This document shows positions 1 to 6,814 of a stretch of DNA of 15,066 nucleotides, piece by piece. The stretch's first letter is position 1, and each line of letters starts with the position of its first letter. This stretch comes from Deltaproteobacteria bacterium (GTDB lineage Bacteria; Desulfobacterota; Desulfobacteria; Desulfobacterales; B30-G6), in NCBI GenBank assembly GCA_003647375.1, contig QMMS01000083.1, forward strand, positions 1-15,066, written 5' to 3'. The translations under genes and the position numbers were made by a program. The notes beneath the pieces were generated by a model. The model did not search any database and had not been told where the DNA came from. It saw nothing but the letters and a program-made list of their open reading frames with translations.

Positions 1-441
1 CTGCCTGCGATGGTGATGGCCGGTGGCTTTGCAAGTGAGGATCAGGTATTTAAGGGCCTGGCCTATGGTGATGGCCATGTTCTGGGGATTGGATTGTGCC
101 GGGCTTCTATGGCTGCTGCCATGACCGGTAAAACAATCGGCGAACAGATAAAGAACGGAAATGTGCCGGAAAGATTTAAACCATATGGCTCGACAATTGA
201 AGAAATATTTTGCGATCTTCCGGATTTGCGCGCCATATACGGTACAAGGGCAAATGAATTTTCCACCGGGGCCATCGGTGTTTTTTCCTATCTCAATAAA
301 ATTGCATTTGGGTTAAAGCATTTTGCCACCCTGAATCGGAAATTCAACATGGATCTTCTGGACAAAAGCGACCTCATCCCCCTGACATCCGAGGCAAGGG
401 CTCTGATGGCAAATGAGTGGTTTACGTCGTTAAAAGAATAA
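1..441 (+). CDS. FMN-binding glutamate synthase-family protein, C-terminal fragment
   Basis: The reading frame is open from base 1, so the gene starts upstream and only its last 146 codons are present, ending in TAA at 439-441. Near the start it has AGGFAS followed by GLAYGDGHVLGIGLCRASM, which resembles the C-terminal phosphate/FMN-binding part of the glutamate synthase alpha/beta-barrel (in GltB, GGIRTG...ALALGADAVGIGRA). The rest is a helical tail without a motif I recognise. Known for the family: stand-alone FMN glutamate-synthase-domain proteins are common in anaerobes, and their amide or ammonia partner is often unclear. There is no Fe-S cysteine cluster in the visible part, so it is not the tail of a standard large GltB subunit. 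The family call is fairly secure; the exact reaction is not shown. Confidence 0.7.
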   Translation: MPAMVMAGGFASEDQVFKGLAYGDGHVLGIGLCRASMAAAMTGKTIGEQIKNGNVPERFKPYGSTIEEIFCDLPDLRAIYGTRANEFSTGAIGVFSYLNKIAFGLKHFATLNRKFNMDLLDKSDLIPLTSEARALMANEWFTSLKE

Positions 442-461
442 CCTGCCCAAAGGTTCGGGCC

Positions 462-665
462 ATGGTACCCTGGTGGTTCATGCCCAATGCCCTGGTCACC
501 GGAAACACCTATGCCCTCGAACTATCGGAACAGGTTACCATGCCCCAAAACCGGATCTTGGAAGTCATTGATGAATACGAAACATCAATTTTTTATGATG
601 GCAGTATAATTGTCAATACTTCCGATAACTCATCCAATCATTGGAAGACTCCACCAAACCTGTGA
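462..665 (+). CDS. Doubtful 67-aa ORF, possibly a gene remnant
   Basis: This short frame begins MVPWWFMPNALVTGNTYAL and stops at TGA 663-665. An AAAGG at 449-453 lies 8 bases before ATG 462; an in-frame ATG at 417 would overlap the upstream gene and has no ribosome site. The first two thirds use G/C-ending codons like the upstream gene (ATG CCC AAT GCC CTG GTC ACC), which is coding-like. The last third looks random. I recognise no family. It could be a small real gene, the tail of a decayed gene, or chance. No signal peptide or membrane segment is clear. Confidence 0.25.
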   Translation: MVPWWFMPNALVTGNTYALELSEQVTMPQNRILEVIDEYETSIFYDGSIIVNTSDNSSNHWKTPPNL

Positions 666-839
666 TATCATCATGCTTCAAATCGCCAGCCCTAATTTTT
701 GCAAAAACAGCCATTTTTCGAAGAAGTGCACGTCACTGGCACAAAGTGACCACTGAGAAAGGAGCTGCAGCTTTCGACATACATACATTGATTATCATTA
801 TTGTTAAAAAATACGGGATGCAACGCAAGAATCCTTAAC
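666..839. other. Intergenic stretch, nothing convincing
   Basis: Between the doubtful short ORF and the regulator promoter I see no RNA gene, repeat or credible ORF. A 65-codon frame at 641-838 (+) has no ribosome site and unlikely composition. The sequence becomes AT-rich toward 780-815. Confidence 0.5.
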
Positions 840-868
840 TTTACAGCACTCTGAATCATTCCTATATT
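840..868 (+). promoter_or_regulatory. Sigma-70 type promoter for the PocR-GAF-LuxR regulator
   Basis: TTTACA at 840-845 (5 of 6 to consensus), a 17-base spacer, then TATATT at 863-868 (5 of 6). Transcription would start near 875, leaving a leader of about 16 bases that contains the GGAG ribosome site. This supports the ATG at 891 over the TTG at 876, which would sit almost on the transcription start. Confidence 0.55.
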
Positions 869-890
869 TTTGTAATTGGAGATCCTTCTA

Positions 891-2528
891 ATGACTAAAA
901 AGCCTACCTATGAAGAACTGGAGCAGCGGATTCAGGAATTAGAGCAAGCAGAATCTGAACGAAAACTGGCGCAGGAGGCTCTGAAGAAACGCATCGTAAC
1001 GTTGACCATGCCACTGGATGATGCAGAGCGTATCAATTTTGAAGACTTGTTCAATATTAACGACATTCAACGCCTTCAGGATGAGTTTGCCCATGCCACC
1101 GGCGTGGCATCGATTATCACACATACGGATGGAAAACCAATCACTCAACCCAGCAACTTCTGTCGGCTGTGCAGCGACATCATTCGCAAAACAGACAAGG
1201 GTCTTGCCAACTGTTACAAATCCGATGCGGTTATCGGACGATTATCTCCCACAGGTCCAATCATCAAGCAGTGCAAGAGTAGCGGGCTTTGGGACGCGGG
1301 TGCCGGGATCTCGGTCGACGGACAGCACATCGCCAATTGGCTGATCGGCCAAGTGCGTGACGCGACCCAGACCGAAGATAGTATGAGTGTTTATGCGCGG
1401 GAAATCGGGGCCGACGAATCCACAATGGTCGAAGCTTTCCGTGAAGTGCCCCTTATGTCGCATGATCGATTTGAACAAATTGCCCGGGTACTCTTTACTC
1501 TTGCCAACCAACTGTCCTCCAGCGCCTACCAGAACGTGCAGCAGGCACGTTTCATCACCGAGCGTAAACATGTCGAACAGATTATCAAAACATTGTTTGC
1601 CATTTCAAATGCGGTGCATACTGCCCAAAAGATGAAAGACCTCTATCGATCCATCCATAATTCATTAAGCAGCATCATTGATACCACCAATTTTTTTATT
1701 GTGATTGTGGATAGCAAAGAGCGCACCCTGAATTTCCCATATTATGTGGATACAGAAGATGAAGATTTTTCTCCAATCACAAATTTTGATGCGAATGATT
1801 CCTTAACAGGTTTGGTGGTTTCCCAAAAAAAGCCCATTTTATTGAAAAAGAAAGAGTTGGAAGACCGCGCCGGCCAAAATGGTGTGTGGGGTCCTTTACC
1901 ACTGATTTGGATGGGGGTTCCATTGACTATTAAAGATGAGGTTATCGGAGTGGTGGCTGTGCAGAGCTACCTGGATACCAATCTTTACAACAAAAAAGAT
2001 CTGCAAGTACTTTCTGCGGTCTCTGATCAAATGGCCATTGTTATTGAGCGTAAGCGGGCGGAAGAGGCATTAATTAAAAAGGATAAAGAATTGGAGAGTA
2101 GGGCAAACAAGCTTGAAGAGATGAATACTGCTTTGAACGTTTTGCTGGATAAAAGAAATGAAGATAAAATAACTCTGCAAGAGCAAGTAGTTACCAATGT
2201 AAAAAAACTGGCCTTTCCTTATGTAGAAAAATTAAGAAAGAGCAATTTAAATAATGAGCAAAAGATTTATGCAGAGCTAATTGAATCCAGCTTAGATGAA
2301 ATCATGTCCCCATTTTCTCACCAGTTATCTTCACCTCTTATAGGTCTAACATCCACAGAGATCAAAATCGCCGATCTTGTCAAGCGAGGTAAAACAACAA
2401 AAGAAATAGCTGCATTTGCGAACCTTTCACCCAAAACTATAGAGCGGCACAGGGAAAATATAAGAAAAAAAATCAACATAAAAAATAAAAAAATAAATCT
2501 GCAATCCTACCTGTCCTCACTGCAGTAA
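891..2528 (+). CDS. PocR-GAF-LuxR sensory transcription regulator
   Basis: A cytoplasmic one-component sensor or regulator of 545 aa. Residues 1-35 form the short coiled coil [19 protein letters not shown], frequent at the start of Desulfobacteria sensor proteins. Residues 48-212 match the PocR ligand-binding domain, with cysteines at C91xxC94, C108 and C128 that may bind metal or ligand. Residues about 230-386 are a GAF domain ([19 protein letters not shown]). Residues 387-430 are a coiled-coil linker. Residues 484-540 are a LuxR/GerE helix-turn-helix ([20 protein letters not shown], then [15 protein letters not shown]). The start was chosen because GGAG at 878-881 lies 9 bases before this ATG; an in-frame TTG at 876 would add five residues but has no ribosome site. 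There is no kinase or receiver domain, so it probably binds a ligand and DNA directly. G+C falls sharply at the PocR/GAF junction (see findings). Target genes are unknown. Confidence 0.85.
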   Translation: MTKKPTYEELEQRIQELEQAESERKLAQEALKKRIVTLTMPLDDAERINFEDLFNINDIQRLQDEFAHATGVASIITHTDGKPITQPSNFCRLCSDIIRKTDKGLANCYKSDAVIGRLSPTGPIIKQCKSSGLWDAGAGISVDGQHIANWLIGQVRDATQTEDSMSVYAREIGADESTMVEAFREVPLMSHDRFEQIARVLFTLANQLSSSAYQNVQQARFITERKHVEQIIKTLFAISNAVHTAQKMKDLYRSIHNSLSSIIDTTNFFIVIVDSKERTLNFPYYVDTEDEDFSPITNFDANDSLTGLVVSQKKPILLKKKELEDRAGQNGVWGPLPLIWMGVPLTIKDEVIGVVAVQSYLDTNLYNKKDLQVLSAVSDQMAIVIERKRAEEALIKKDKELESRANKLEEMNTALNVLLDKRNEDKITLQEQVVTNVKKLAFPYVEKLRKSNLNNEQKIYAELIESSLDEIMSPFSHQLSSPLIGLTSTEIKIADLVKRGKTTKEIAAFANLSPKTIERHRENIRKKINIKNKKINLQSYLSSLQ

Positions 2529-2529
2529 C

Positions 2530-2573
2530 CAACTCTTTCGCGGCGTCAGGCGCTGTGGGAGTTGTAAAGAGTT
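2530..2573. terminator. Hairpin between convergent genes, possible weak terminator
   Basis: AACTCTTT at 2531-2538 pairs perfectly with AAAGAGTT at 2566-2573. Alternatively CAACTC at 2530-2535 pairs with GAGTTG at 2559-2564. It lies just after the regulator stop and before the end of the convergent kinase gene. There is no T-run, so a classic intrinsic terminator is not shown. Confidence 0.35.
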
Positions 2574-2600
2574 AGTCCAGGTAGATTGAATATTTAGAGT

Positions 2601-3536
2601 TTAAAATTGAAAAGACATTTTCCGCAACTCTTTTACTCTTTCAATAAGCGCTTGCGCCCTTTTATATTTTTTTGTGTCATTGTGTTCCATTACACCTATT
2701 GTATGCCATGCAATCATGCAATGTGCCCCCCATTGCATGTAGGCAGGCAGTAATTTTTTCTCGGTTTCGTTTAGCTTGTAATATTTTTGATATTCATTAA
2801 GGAAAATATGCAAAAGCTCTTCAGATAATTTATTATCAACGTAGCAAAAACCATTTATTGCGACCCCAAGTTCATGCAATATATTTTCAATACAAATTAC
2901 TTCAAAGTCTAAAATAGAAAGCAATTTATTGCCCTTAAAAATTGTATTGTCAGGGAATAAATCACCATGTACTAAACCTTTGGAAAGTTTTACCGACAAA
3001 GGCTTTTCCAAATAGTTGGTTTGCTCTATGAAATACTCGAAGATATCGGGCTTTATATAAACGGCGTCAGGAAATTTATTAATGACAGTTTTACAGAAAT
3101 CAATATCCACCCAGTTTTTTTGAGTGAATGATATTGGCACTTCTAATAAATTTAGAGCAGCCGCAACGTTGGCTATCTCTTTTGTTGTTTCTATATTAAC
3201 CTCTGGGTGATGTCCGTCTATAAATTCATATATCACAACATTGTCGTTGCCAAGAGCATTAATAAATCCAATTTCCCTGTCGGGGATAGGATAAGCTGAG
3301 GGTATATCTTTAGTCTTTAGATATCCCAAAATTTTTATTTCGGGAACAATATTCTCGACTTTTTTGTTTAGATGAATTTTCAGTAGATAATCTCTTTTAT
3401 CTGTACTGACTTTATAGGATATATTTGTGTATCCCCCAGTCATACGACTTATATTTATGATTTTTCCACTATTGTATTTATCCATCAATAGTTGAATATC
3501 ATGCATTGCTTTTGTTTTGTTATGAAAATAGTTCAT
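2601..3536 (-). CDS. APH-fold kinase resembling type II homoserine kinase
   Basis: A soluble phosphotransferase of 311 aa with the aminoglycoside phosphotransferase/choline kinase fold. The nucleotide loop region is GGYTNISY (34-41). The catalytic motif is VHGDLFPDN (189-197), with catalytic D192 and metal ligand N197, followed by the second metal Asp in LDFE (D210). HGDLFPDN, the downstream LxxxDF and the NGFCY stretch recall ThrB type II homoserine kinase, but other small alcohols are possible substrates in this fold. Length fits the family (about 300-330). The start is uncertain: no good ribosome site precedes ATG 3536, and an in-frame ATG lies at 3506. The gene is visibly AT-rich (about 33% G+C in a sampled 60 bases against 57% in a sampled stretch of the TPR gene) and Lys/Asn/Ile-rich, suggesting acquisition. 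It has no threonine-pathway neighbours here. Confidence 0.75.
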   Translation of the reverse strand: MNYFHNKTKAMHDIQLLMDKYNSGKIINISRMTGGYTNISYKVSTDKRDYLLKIHLNKKVENIVPEIKILGYLKTKDIPSAYPIPDREIGFINALGNDNVVIYEFIDGHHPEVNIETTKEIANVAAALNLLEVPISFTQKNWVDIDFCKTVINKFPDAVYIKPDIFEYFIEQTNYLEKPLSVKLSKGLVHGDLFPDNTIFKGNKLLSILDFEVICIENILHELGVAINGFCYVDNKLSEELLHIFLNEYQKYYKLNETEKKLLPAYMQWGAHCMIAWHTIGVMEHNDTKKYKRAQALIERVKELRKMSFQF

Positions 3537-3542
3537 TGGTAA

Positions 3543-3571
3543 TTCTATACATATCTCCAGGGAAAATCAAT
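3543..3571 (-). promoter_or_regulatory. Possible promoter for the homoserine-kinase-like gene
   Basis: On the minus strand, TTGATT, a 17-base spacer and TAGAAT lie directly before ATG 3536. The -10 would end only about five bases before that ATG, so transcription would start at or beyond it. If the promoter is real, the transcript is leaderless or translation begins at ATG 3506. AT-rich sequence makes chance matches common. Confidence 0.25.
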
Positions 3572-3705
3572 AATGCGGTTACAAGATCTGTCGATTTTGG
3601 ATTGAAAAATGAGTGATGAGTAACATAAGTTCAAAATTGACCTGACCTTTTATATGTGATAATTACTAAGATGAGCGTTTCAAATTAGGTTTTAGAGCTT
3701 TACTT

Positions 3706-3734
3706 TTGATACACCTTCAAGAAAATTCTATCTC
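3706..3734 (+). promoter_or_regulatory. Possible promoter for the TPR protein gene
   Basis: TTGATA at 3706-3711 (5 of 6), a 17-base spacer and a weak TATCTC at 3729-3734. A second candidate upstream is TTGACC at 3637-3642 with GATAAT at 3658-3663, but its spacing is only 15. Either could serve the gene downstream; neither is strong. Confidence 0.25.
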
Positions 3735-3849
3735 TCGCTAATCGCCCTTATTGTTTATGAAATGAAACGGCAGGATCGTCCTGGATATGTATATGTCCGG
3801 AAGAACGAAAACCGACTCAAGATTTTGGATGATGTATTGGCAGGATCTC

Positions 3850-5829
3850 ATGTTTCTTGCAAAGTATCCTATTAAAGCCTCCACTATTGTATCAGTCATC
3901 GTTATCACCTCATGCTGTGCCTGCTTCCTGGTGTCATCCGCTATGGCCGTAACACTCGCCTTTACCGCCACCTATAATTACATCTTCACCCAGTCTGAAA
4001 CCGAAGACCAGGCCCGCGTCATTGCCCAGACCAAAACCCGGCAGACAATCTTCAAAGCCGCTGGACCAACTATCCAGAAATCCAATATCTATAAAAACTT
4101 ACTACCCGTCGAGAACCTCTCCAATGCTTTGGCTTCCGGTGTGATGACGTTTGAAACCAACTCCCTGACCATAAAAAAGACGACCAAAGGACATACCGTT
4201 TCTCTGAAGCTCATAGGCAGACTCAATATCGAGACCTTTGAAAAGGATCTGAGTGACTTCATCGAGAACCCGTTTCTCTTTGACAATGCTTTGTCCAACC
4301 GCAAGCGCGAATGGGCTCTGCTGGACAGTCTGGAGGACCTGCAAGAGAAGTATTGGGCTGTCCAGCAACGGAAAAAGCAAAAAAACCTGGTTTCTGAAAA
4401 AGAGATATTGGTATCGGAGCGCCGACGCCTGGTTAACCGGCTGTCGGCCATTTCCTTGAACGACACGATCATTGTCGCTGCTTTGAAAAAAAAAGTTCTG
4501 GATCCAGGTGAGACCATCAAGAGACTGAATCGGGCCGTTGCGATGGATGATCACAATGAGTGGCTCTATCTGCACCGGGGAAGGGTGTTCAGCCGTCTGA
4601 AGGATTGGATATCGGCGTCCGCAGATTTTGACCGGGCTGTGCTCCTGAGTCCGTATCTGCTTTTCCCCTACGAATTTAAGGGCGATGTTCTATTCAACGC
4701 CGGAGAAACCGAAGATGCGATTAAATCCTATAGCAAAGCGATTGCTCTCGATCAACGGTACGAGCCAACGCTTATGAAGCGGGGCAGGGCATACCGGAAA
4801 ATGAATCATTACAATCGGGCTGCCAAAGACTTCACCCGGGTTATCGGCATCGATCCAACCAACCCAGCCGCTTATCTGGAGCGGGGAGCAGCCCGGTATG
4901 CCTCCGGGGAATATGCTGAAGCCGTAGCAGATTTTGGTCAGGCCGTGGCTCTGAACCCTGAAGACGGGACAACTTATGCAAAAAGAGGCCGGGCATGGAT
5001 GACGGCCGGTTTGCCCGACAAGGCTTGTGAGGACCTGAAAAAAGCGTGTGAATTAGGGGCTTGCGACGGCCTCCGGGCAGCAACCGCCGAACGCGTATGT
5101 CTTTCGTTGGATTCGGTAACCGCAGGCAAGTGGTCGCAAGTGTGCTATGAACAGGTTGTCAAGGGCGAGTGGAGCCAGGCAATCCAGGCTGCAACCCTGG
5201 CTATCTACTACGACCCGAATGCTGTGAATCCTTATATCAACCGCTCCTGGGCCTATGCAGAGACCATGGCGTTCGAAAAAGCCATAGAAGACGGCAACGA
5301 GGCTCTAAGATTAACCCCCAAGAATGCCATGGCTTTTAACAACCGGGGCCTGGTTTACGAGAAAAAAGGGGACATGGACCGAGCTGGAAAGGACTACTTT
5401 AAGGCCTGCGAGCTCGGTCTCGAAATCGGCTGCAGGAATTATCTGTCAGTAAAGAACCCTTCCCAAAATGAGGAATCCCGGATCGATCTGCTCCTCCGCC
5501 AGAGCGGGGAAAAGTACCGGGAAAAGGATTGGAATGCGGTGTTACGCCTGACATCTCTCGCCATAAAAAAAGAGCCCGGGAGCTATCGAGCCTTCACCAT
5601 ACGGGCGGCCGCCTTCATTCAGACGGCAAGGTTCGAAGAGGCCCTGATCGACAGCAGCGAGGCTATCCGCCTCAACCCGTCTTTCGGCCTGGCTTACAAC
5701 AACCGGGGTTCCGCCCTCGAGCACATGGGGAAACTAGAAGAGGCCATGGTGGACTACCGCGTCGGGTGCCTCCTCGGCGTCGACTTGTCCTGCAAAAACA
5801 ATACCCGATTAGGGTTCGCGAAAAAATAA
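3850..5829 (+). CDS. Secreted TPR-repeat protein
   Basis: A 659-aa exported protein. Residues 1-33 form a signal peptide (hydrophobic core at 12-30, likely cleavage after SSAMA). Residues 34-150 make a beta-rich domain (VTLAFTATYNYIF) like the N-terminal domain of other Desulfobacteria periplasmic TPR proteins, then a coiled coil at about 150-200. Residues 236-648 hold about eleven TPR units with the usual W/Y-x-x-R-G...A-x-x-D/A...A-x-x-L-x-P pattern, for example AYLERGAARYASGEYAEAV (341-359). Three units end in a Cys cap: C400/C405, C520/C528 and C640/C648. Likely role: a protein-binding scaffold in the periplasm; the partner is unknown. Start: ATG 3850 has AGGA four bases upstream and gives a clean signal peptide. 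ATG 3787 would add 21 residues with a longer polar N-region and cannot be excluded. No terminator is visible downstream. Confidence 0.8.
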   Translation: MFLAKYPIKASTIVSVIVITSCCACFLVSSAMAVTLAFTATYNYIFTQSETEDQARVIAQTKTRQTIFKAAGPTIQKSNIYKNLLPVENLSNALASGVMTFETNSLTIKKTTKGHTVSLKLIGRLNIETFEKDLSDFIENPFLFDNALSNRKREWALLDSLEDLQEKYWAVQQRKKQKNLVSEKEILVSERRRLVNRLSAISLNDTIIVAALKKKVLDPGETIKRLNRAVAMDDHNEWLYLHRGRVFSRLKDWISASADFDRAVLLSPYLLFPYEFKGDVLFNAGETEDAIKSYSKAIALDQRYEPTLMKRGRAYRKMNHYNRAAKDFTRVIGIDPTNPAAYLERGAARYASGEYAEAVADFGQAVALNPEDGTTYAKRGRAWMTAGLPDKACEDLKKACELGACDGLRAATAERVCLSLDSVTAGKWSQVCYEQVVKGEWSQAIQAATLAIYYDPNAVNPYINRSWAYAETMAFEKAIEDGNEALRLTPKNAMAFNNRGLVYEKKGDMDRAGKDYFKACELGLEIGCRNYLSVKNPSQNEESRIDLLLRQSGEKYREKDWNAVLRLTSLAIKKEPGSYRAFTIRAAAFIQTARFEEALIDSSEAIRLNPSFGLAYNNRGSALEHMGKLEEAMVDYRVGCLLGVDLSCKNNTRLGFAKK

Positions 5830-5882
5830 CTTAACAGAGTCGGCCCAGATTTGGTTCAGGTTCGTTATGATAGTTCACAGCC

Positions 5883-6056
5883 CTAATCATTGGATATGAA
5901 CTCAATTTCGTTAGTATCATGAATTCCCGGCATGTTCTGCTTTTCTTTTTCACGATGAACAAGATATTCGATAAAGCCCATTGCTTCTTCCAACAATTCC
6001 GGTCGAAGCTTCTCTAACTCCAGGAGTTTTTCCCGAATCGCAATCCTGTCTACCAT
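5883..6056 (-). CDS. Small 57-aa protein, DUF2281/VapB-antitoxin-like, coupled to peroxiredoxin
   Basis: This short gene begins MVDRIAIREKLLELEKLRPE and continues LLEEAMGFIEYLVHREKEKQ. That is one charged amphipathic helix pair ending in a polar tail. The P-E-L-L-E-E-x-x-x-F-I-E-Y-L pattern resembles the C-terminal part of DUF2281/VapB-like small proteins, but the AbrB-like DNA-binding N-terminus of true antitoxins is absent. The ATG lies 5 bases after the peroxiredoxin stop, and GAAGG overlapping that stop serves as its ribosome site, so the two genes are almost certainly co-transcribed and may be translationally coupled. No toxin gene is nearby. Existence as a gene is fairly likely; the function is unknown. 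Confidence 0.55.
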   Translation of the reverse strand: MVDRIAIREKLLELEKLRPELLEEAMGFIEYLVHREKEKQNMPGIHDTNEIEFISND

Positions 6057-6061
6057 AGCCT

Positions 6062-6661
6062 TCAGTCCTTTAATTTATCCAACTCGATGAAGCAAGCTTC
6101 CAAATCGGGTCGCTTGTTGATGTCCATCACCAAGACGGCTCGGATGATTCCTTTTTTGTCTATAAAAAGCAGTGCCCTTTCTGAGAGACCGTCGGATCGC
6201 AGTAGACCGTATTTGTCTGCTACGGCGCCGTGGGGCCAGAAGTCGGAAAGGACCTCGAACCAGACCTGCCCCATTTCCCGAGTCCAGGCATAGAGGGTGG
6301 GGATGTTGTCGACTGTGATGCCCAGAAGCACCGCATCGCCTTTCCCGAACGAGCTTTTGGAAACATTATAGCCCGGCCACTGATCACTACACACCGGTGT
6401 CCAGGCGGCAGGAACAAAGGAAAGCACCACATTCTTTTTACCTCTGTATTGGCTAAGTGTTATTTTTTCACCCGATACTGCGGAAAGTGTAAAATCCGGC
6501 GCCATTTCCCCCGCCCTCACCTTGAGCTCACTGTCGAAGGGCTTGAGTTTTCCCAGGCTGTAGATGTTTTTTGCTAACCCCGAAGATTGAGCTCCCACGC
6601 CGCTGCACAACAGAAACAACCCCATAAGTACCCCGATCGACACTCTGACGACATTTATCAT
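6062..6661 (-). CDS. Exported peroxiredoxin (AhpC/TSA family)
   Basis: A thiol peroxidase-type protein of 199 aa that would reduce peroxides in the periplasm. Residues 1-25 are a signal peptide (hydrophobic VSIGVLMGLFLL, cleavage near GVGAQ); the Cys at 19 does not sit in a proper lipobox. The thioredoxin-fold domain starts at APDFTLSAVSG (54-64). The active site is PAAWTPVC (84-91), matching P-x-x-x-T-x-x-C with peroxidatic C91. R162 in SERALLFID is the likely conserved active-site arginine. C190 near the C-terminus could be the resolving Cys. The start was chosen at this ATG because AAGGAG lies 6 bases upstream; an in-frame ATG at 6682 would put that ribosome site inside the gene. The small ORF at 5883-6056 follows directly. 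Such proteins fit an anaerobe that meets oxygen occasionally; the electron donor is not visible here. Confidence 0.85.
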   Translation of the reverse strand: MINVVRVSIGVLMGLFLLCSGVGAQSSGLAKNIYSLGKLKPFDSELKVRAGEMAPDFTLSAVSGEKITLSQYRGKKNVVLSFVPAAWTPVCSDQWPGYNVSKSSFGKGDAVLLGITVDNIPTLYAWTREMGQVWFEVLSDFWPHGAVADKYGLLRSDGLSERALLFIDKKGIIRAVLVMDINKRPDLEACFIELDKLKD

Positions 6662-6712
6662 TGATATCTCCTTTTTTACCATCTGATGGATCCTGCAGAT
6701 TGTTAATATTTG

Positions 6713-6730
6713 GAACTGTGTAAACAGTTC
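6713..6730. promoter_or_regulatory. Palindrome upstream of peroxiredoxin, candidate operator
   Basis: GAACTGTgtaaACAGTTC is a perfect 7-base inverted repeat with a 4-base centre, about 52 bases before the peroxiredoxin ATG. On the minus strand it overlaps a possible -35 (TTGAAC, 6727-6732) with TATTAA 18 bases further on (6703-6708). The symmetry suits a dimeric repressor; its identity is unknown. Confidence 0.4.
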
Positions 6731-6814
6731 AACTTAGGTTGTAATATCATGACAATTTTCTGATATATAAAGGCAACTAAAAAATTCCTCGTCAAGCTTC
6801 ATGAAAGATTCGGT

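Noticed and set aside
641..838. 65-codon plus-strand frame after the short ORF
   Set aside because: No ribosome site, low-complexity unlikely protein, and AT-rich non-coding composition.
876..890. TTG start five codons upstream for the PocR-GAF-LuxR regulator
   Set aside because: It has no ribosome site and would lie at the predicted transcription start, whereas GGAG is well placed for ATG 891.
2601..3536. Call as an aminoglycoside resistance gene
   Set aside because: Only the shared fold motifs are present; the HGDLFPDN region is closer to homoserine kinase, and there is no resistance context.
4089..4575. Two minus-strand frames of about 150 codons inside the TPR gene
   Set aside because: They are antisense shadows of a gene with clear TPR repeats and show no family features or start signals.
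5529..5834. 101-codon Arg/Gly/Pro-rich plus-strand frame at the end of the TPR gene
   Set aside because: It is an out-of-frame shadow; the main frame keeps TPR motifs throughout this stretch.
5883..6056. A full toxin-antitoxin module at the small DUF2281-like ORF
   Set aside because: No PIN, RelE or other toxin frame lies on either side; the neighbour is a peroxiredoxin.
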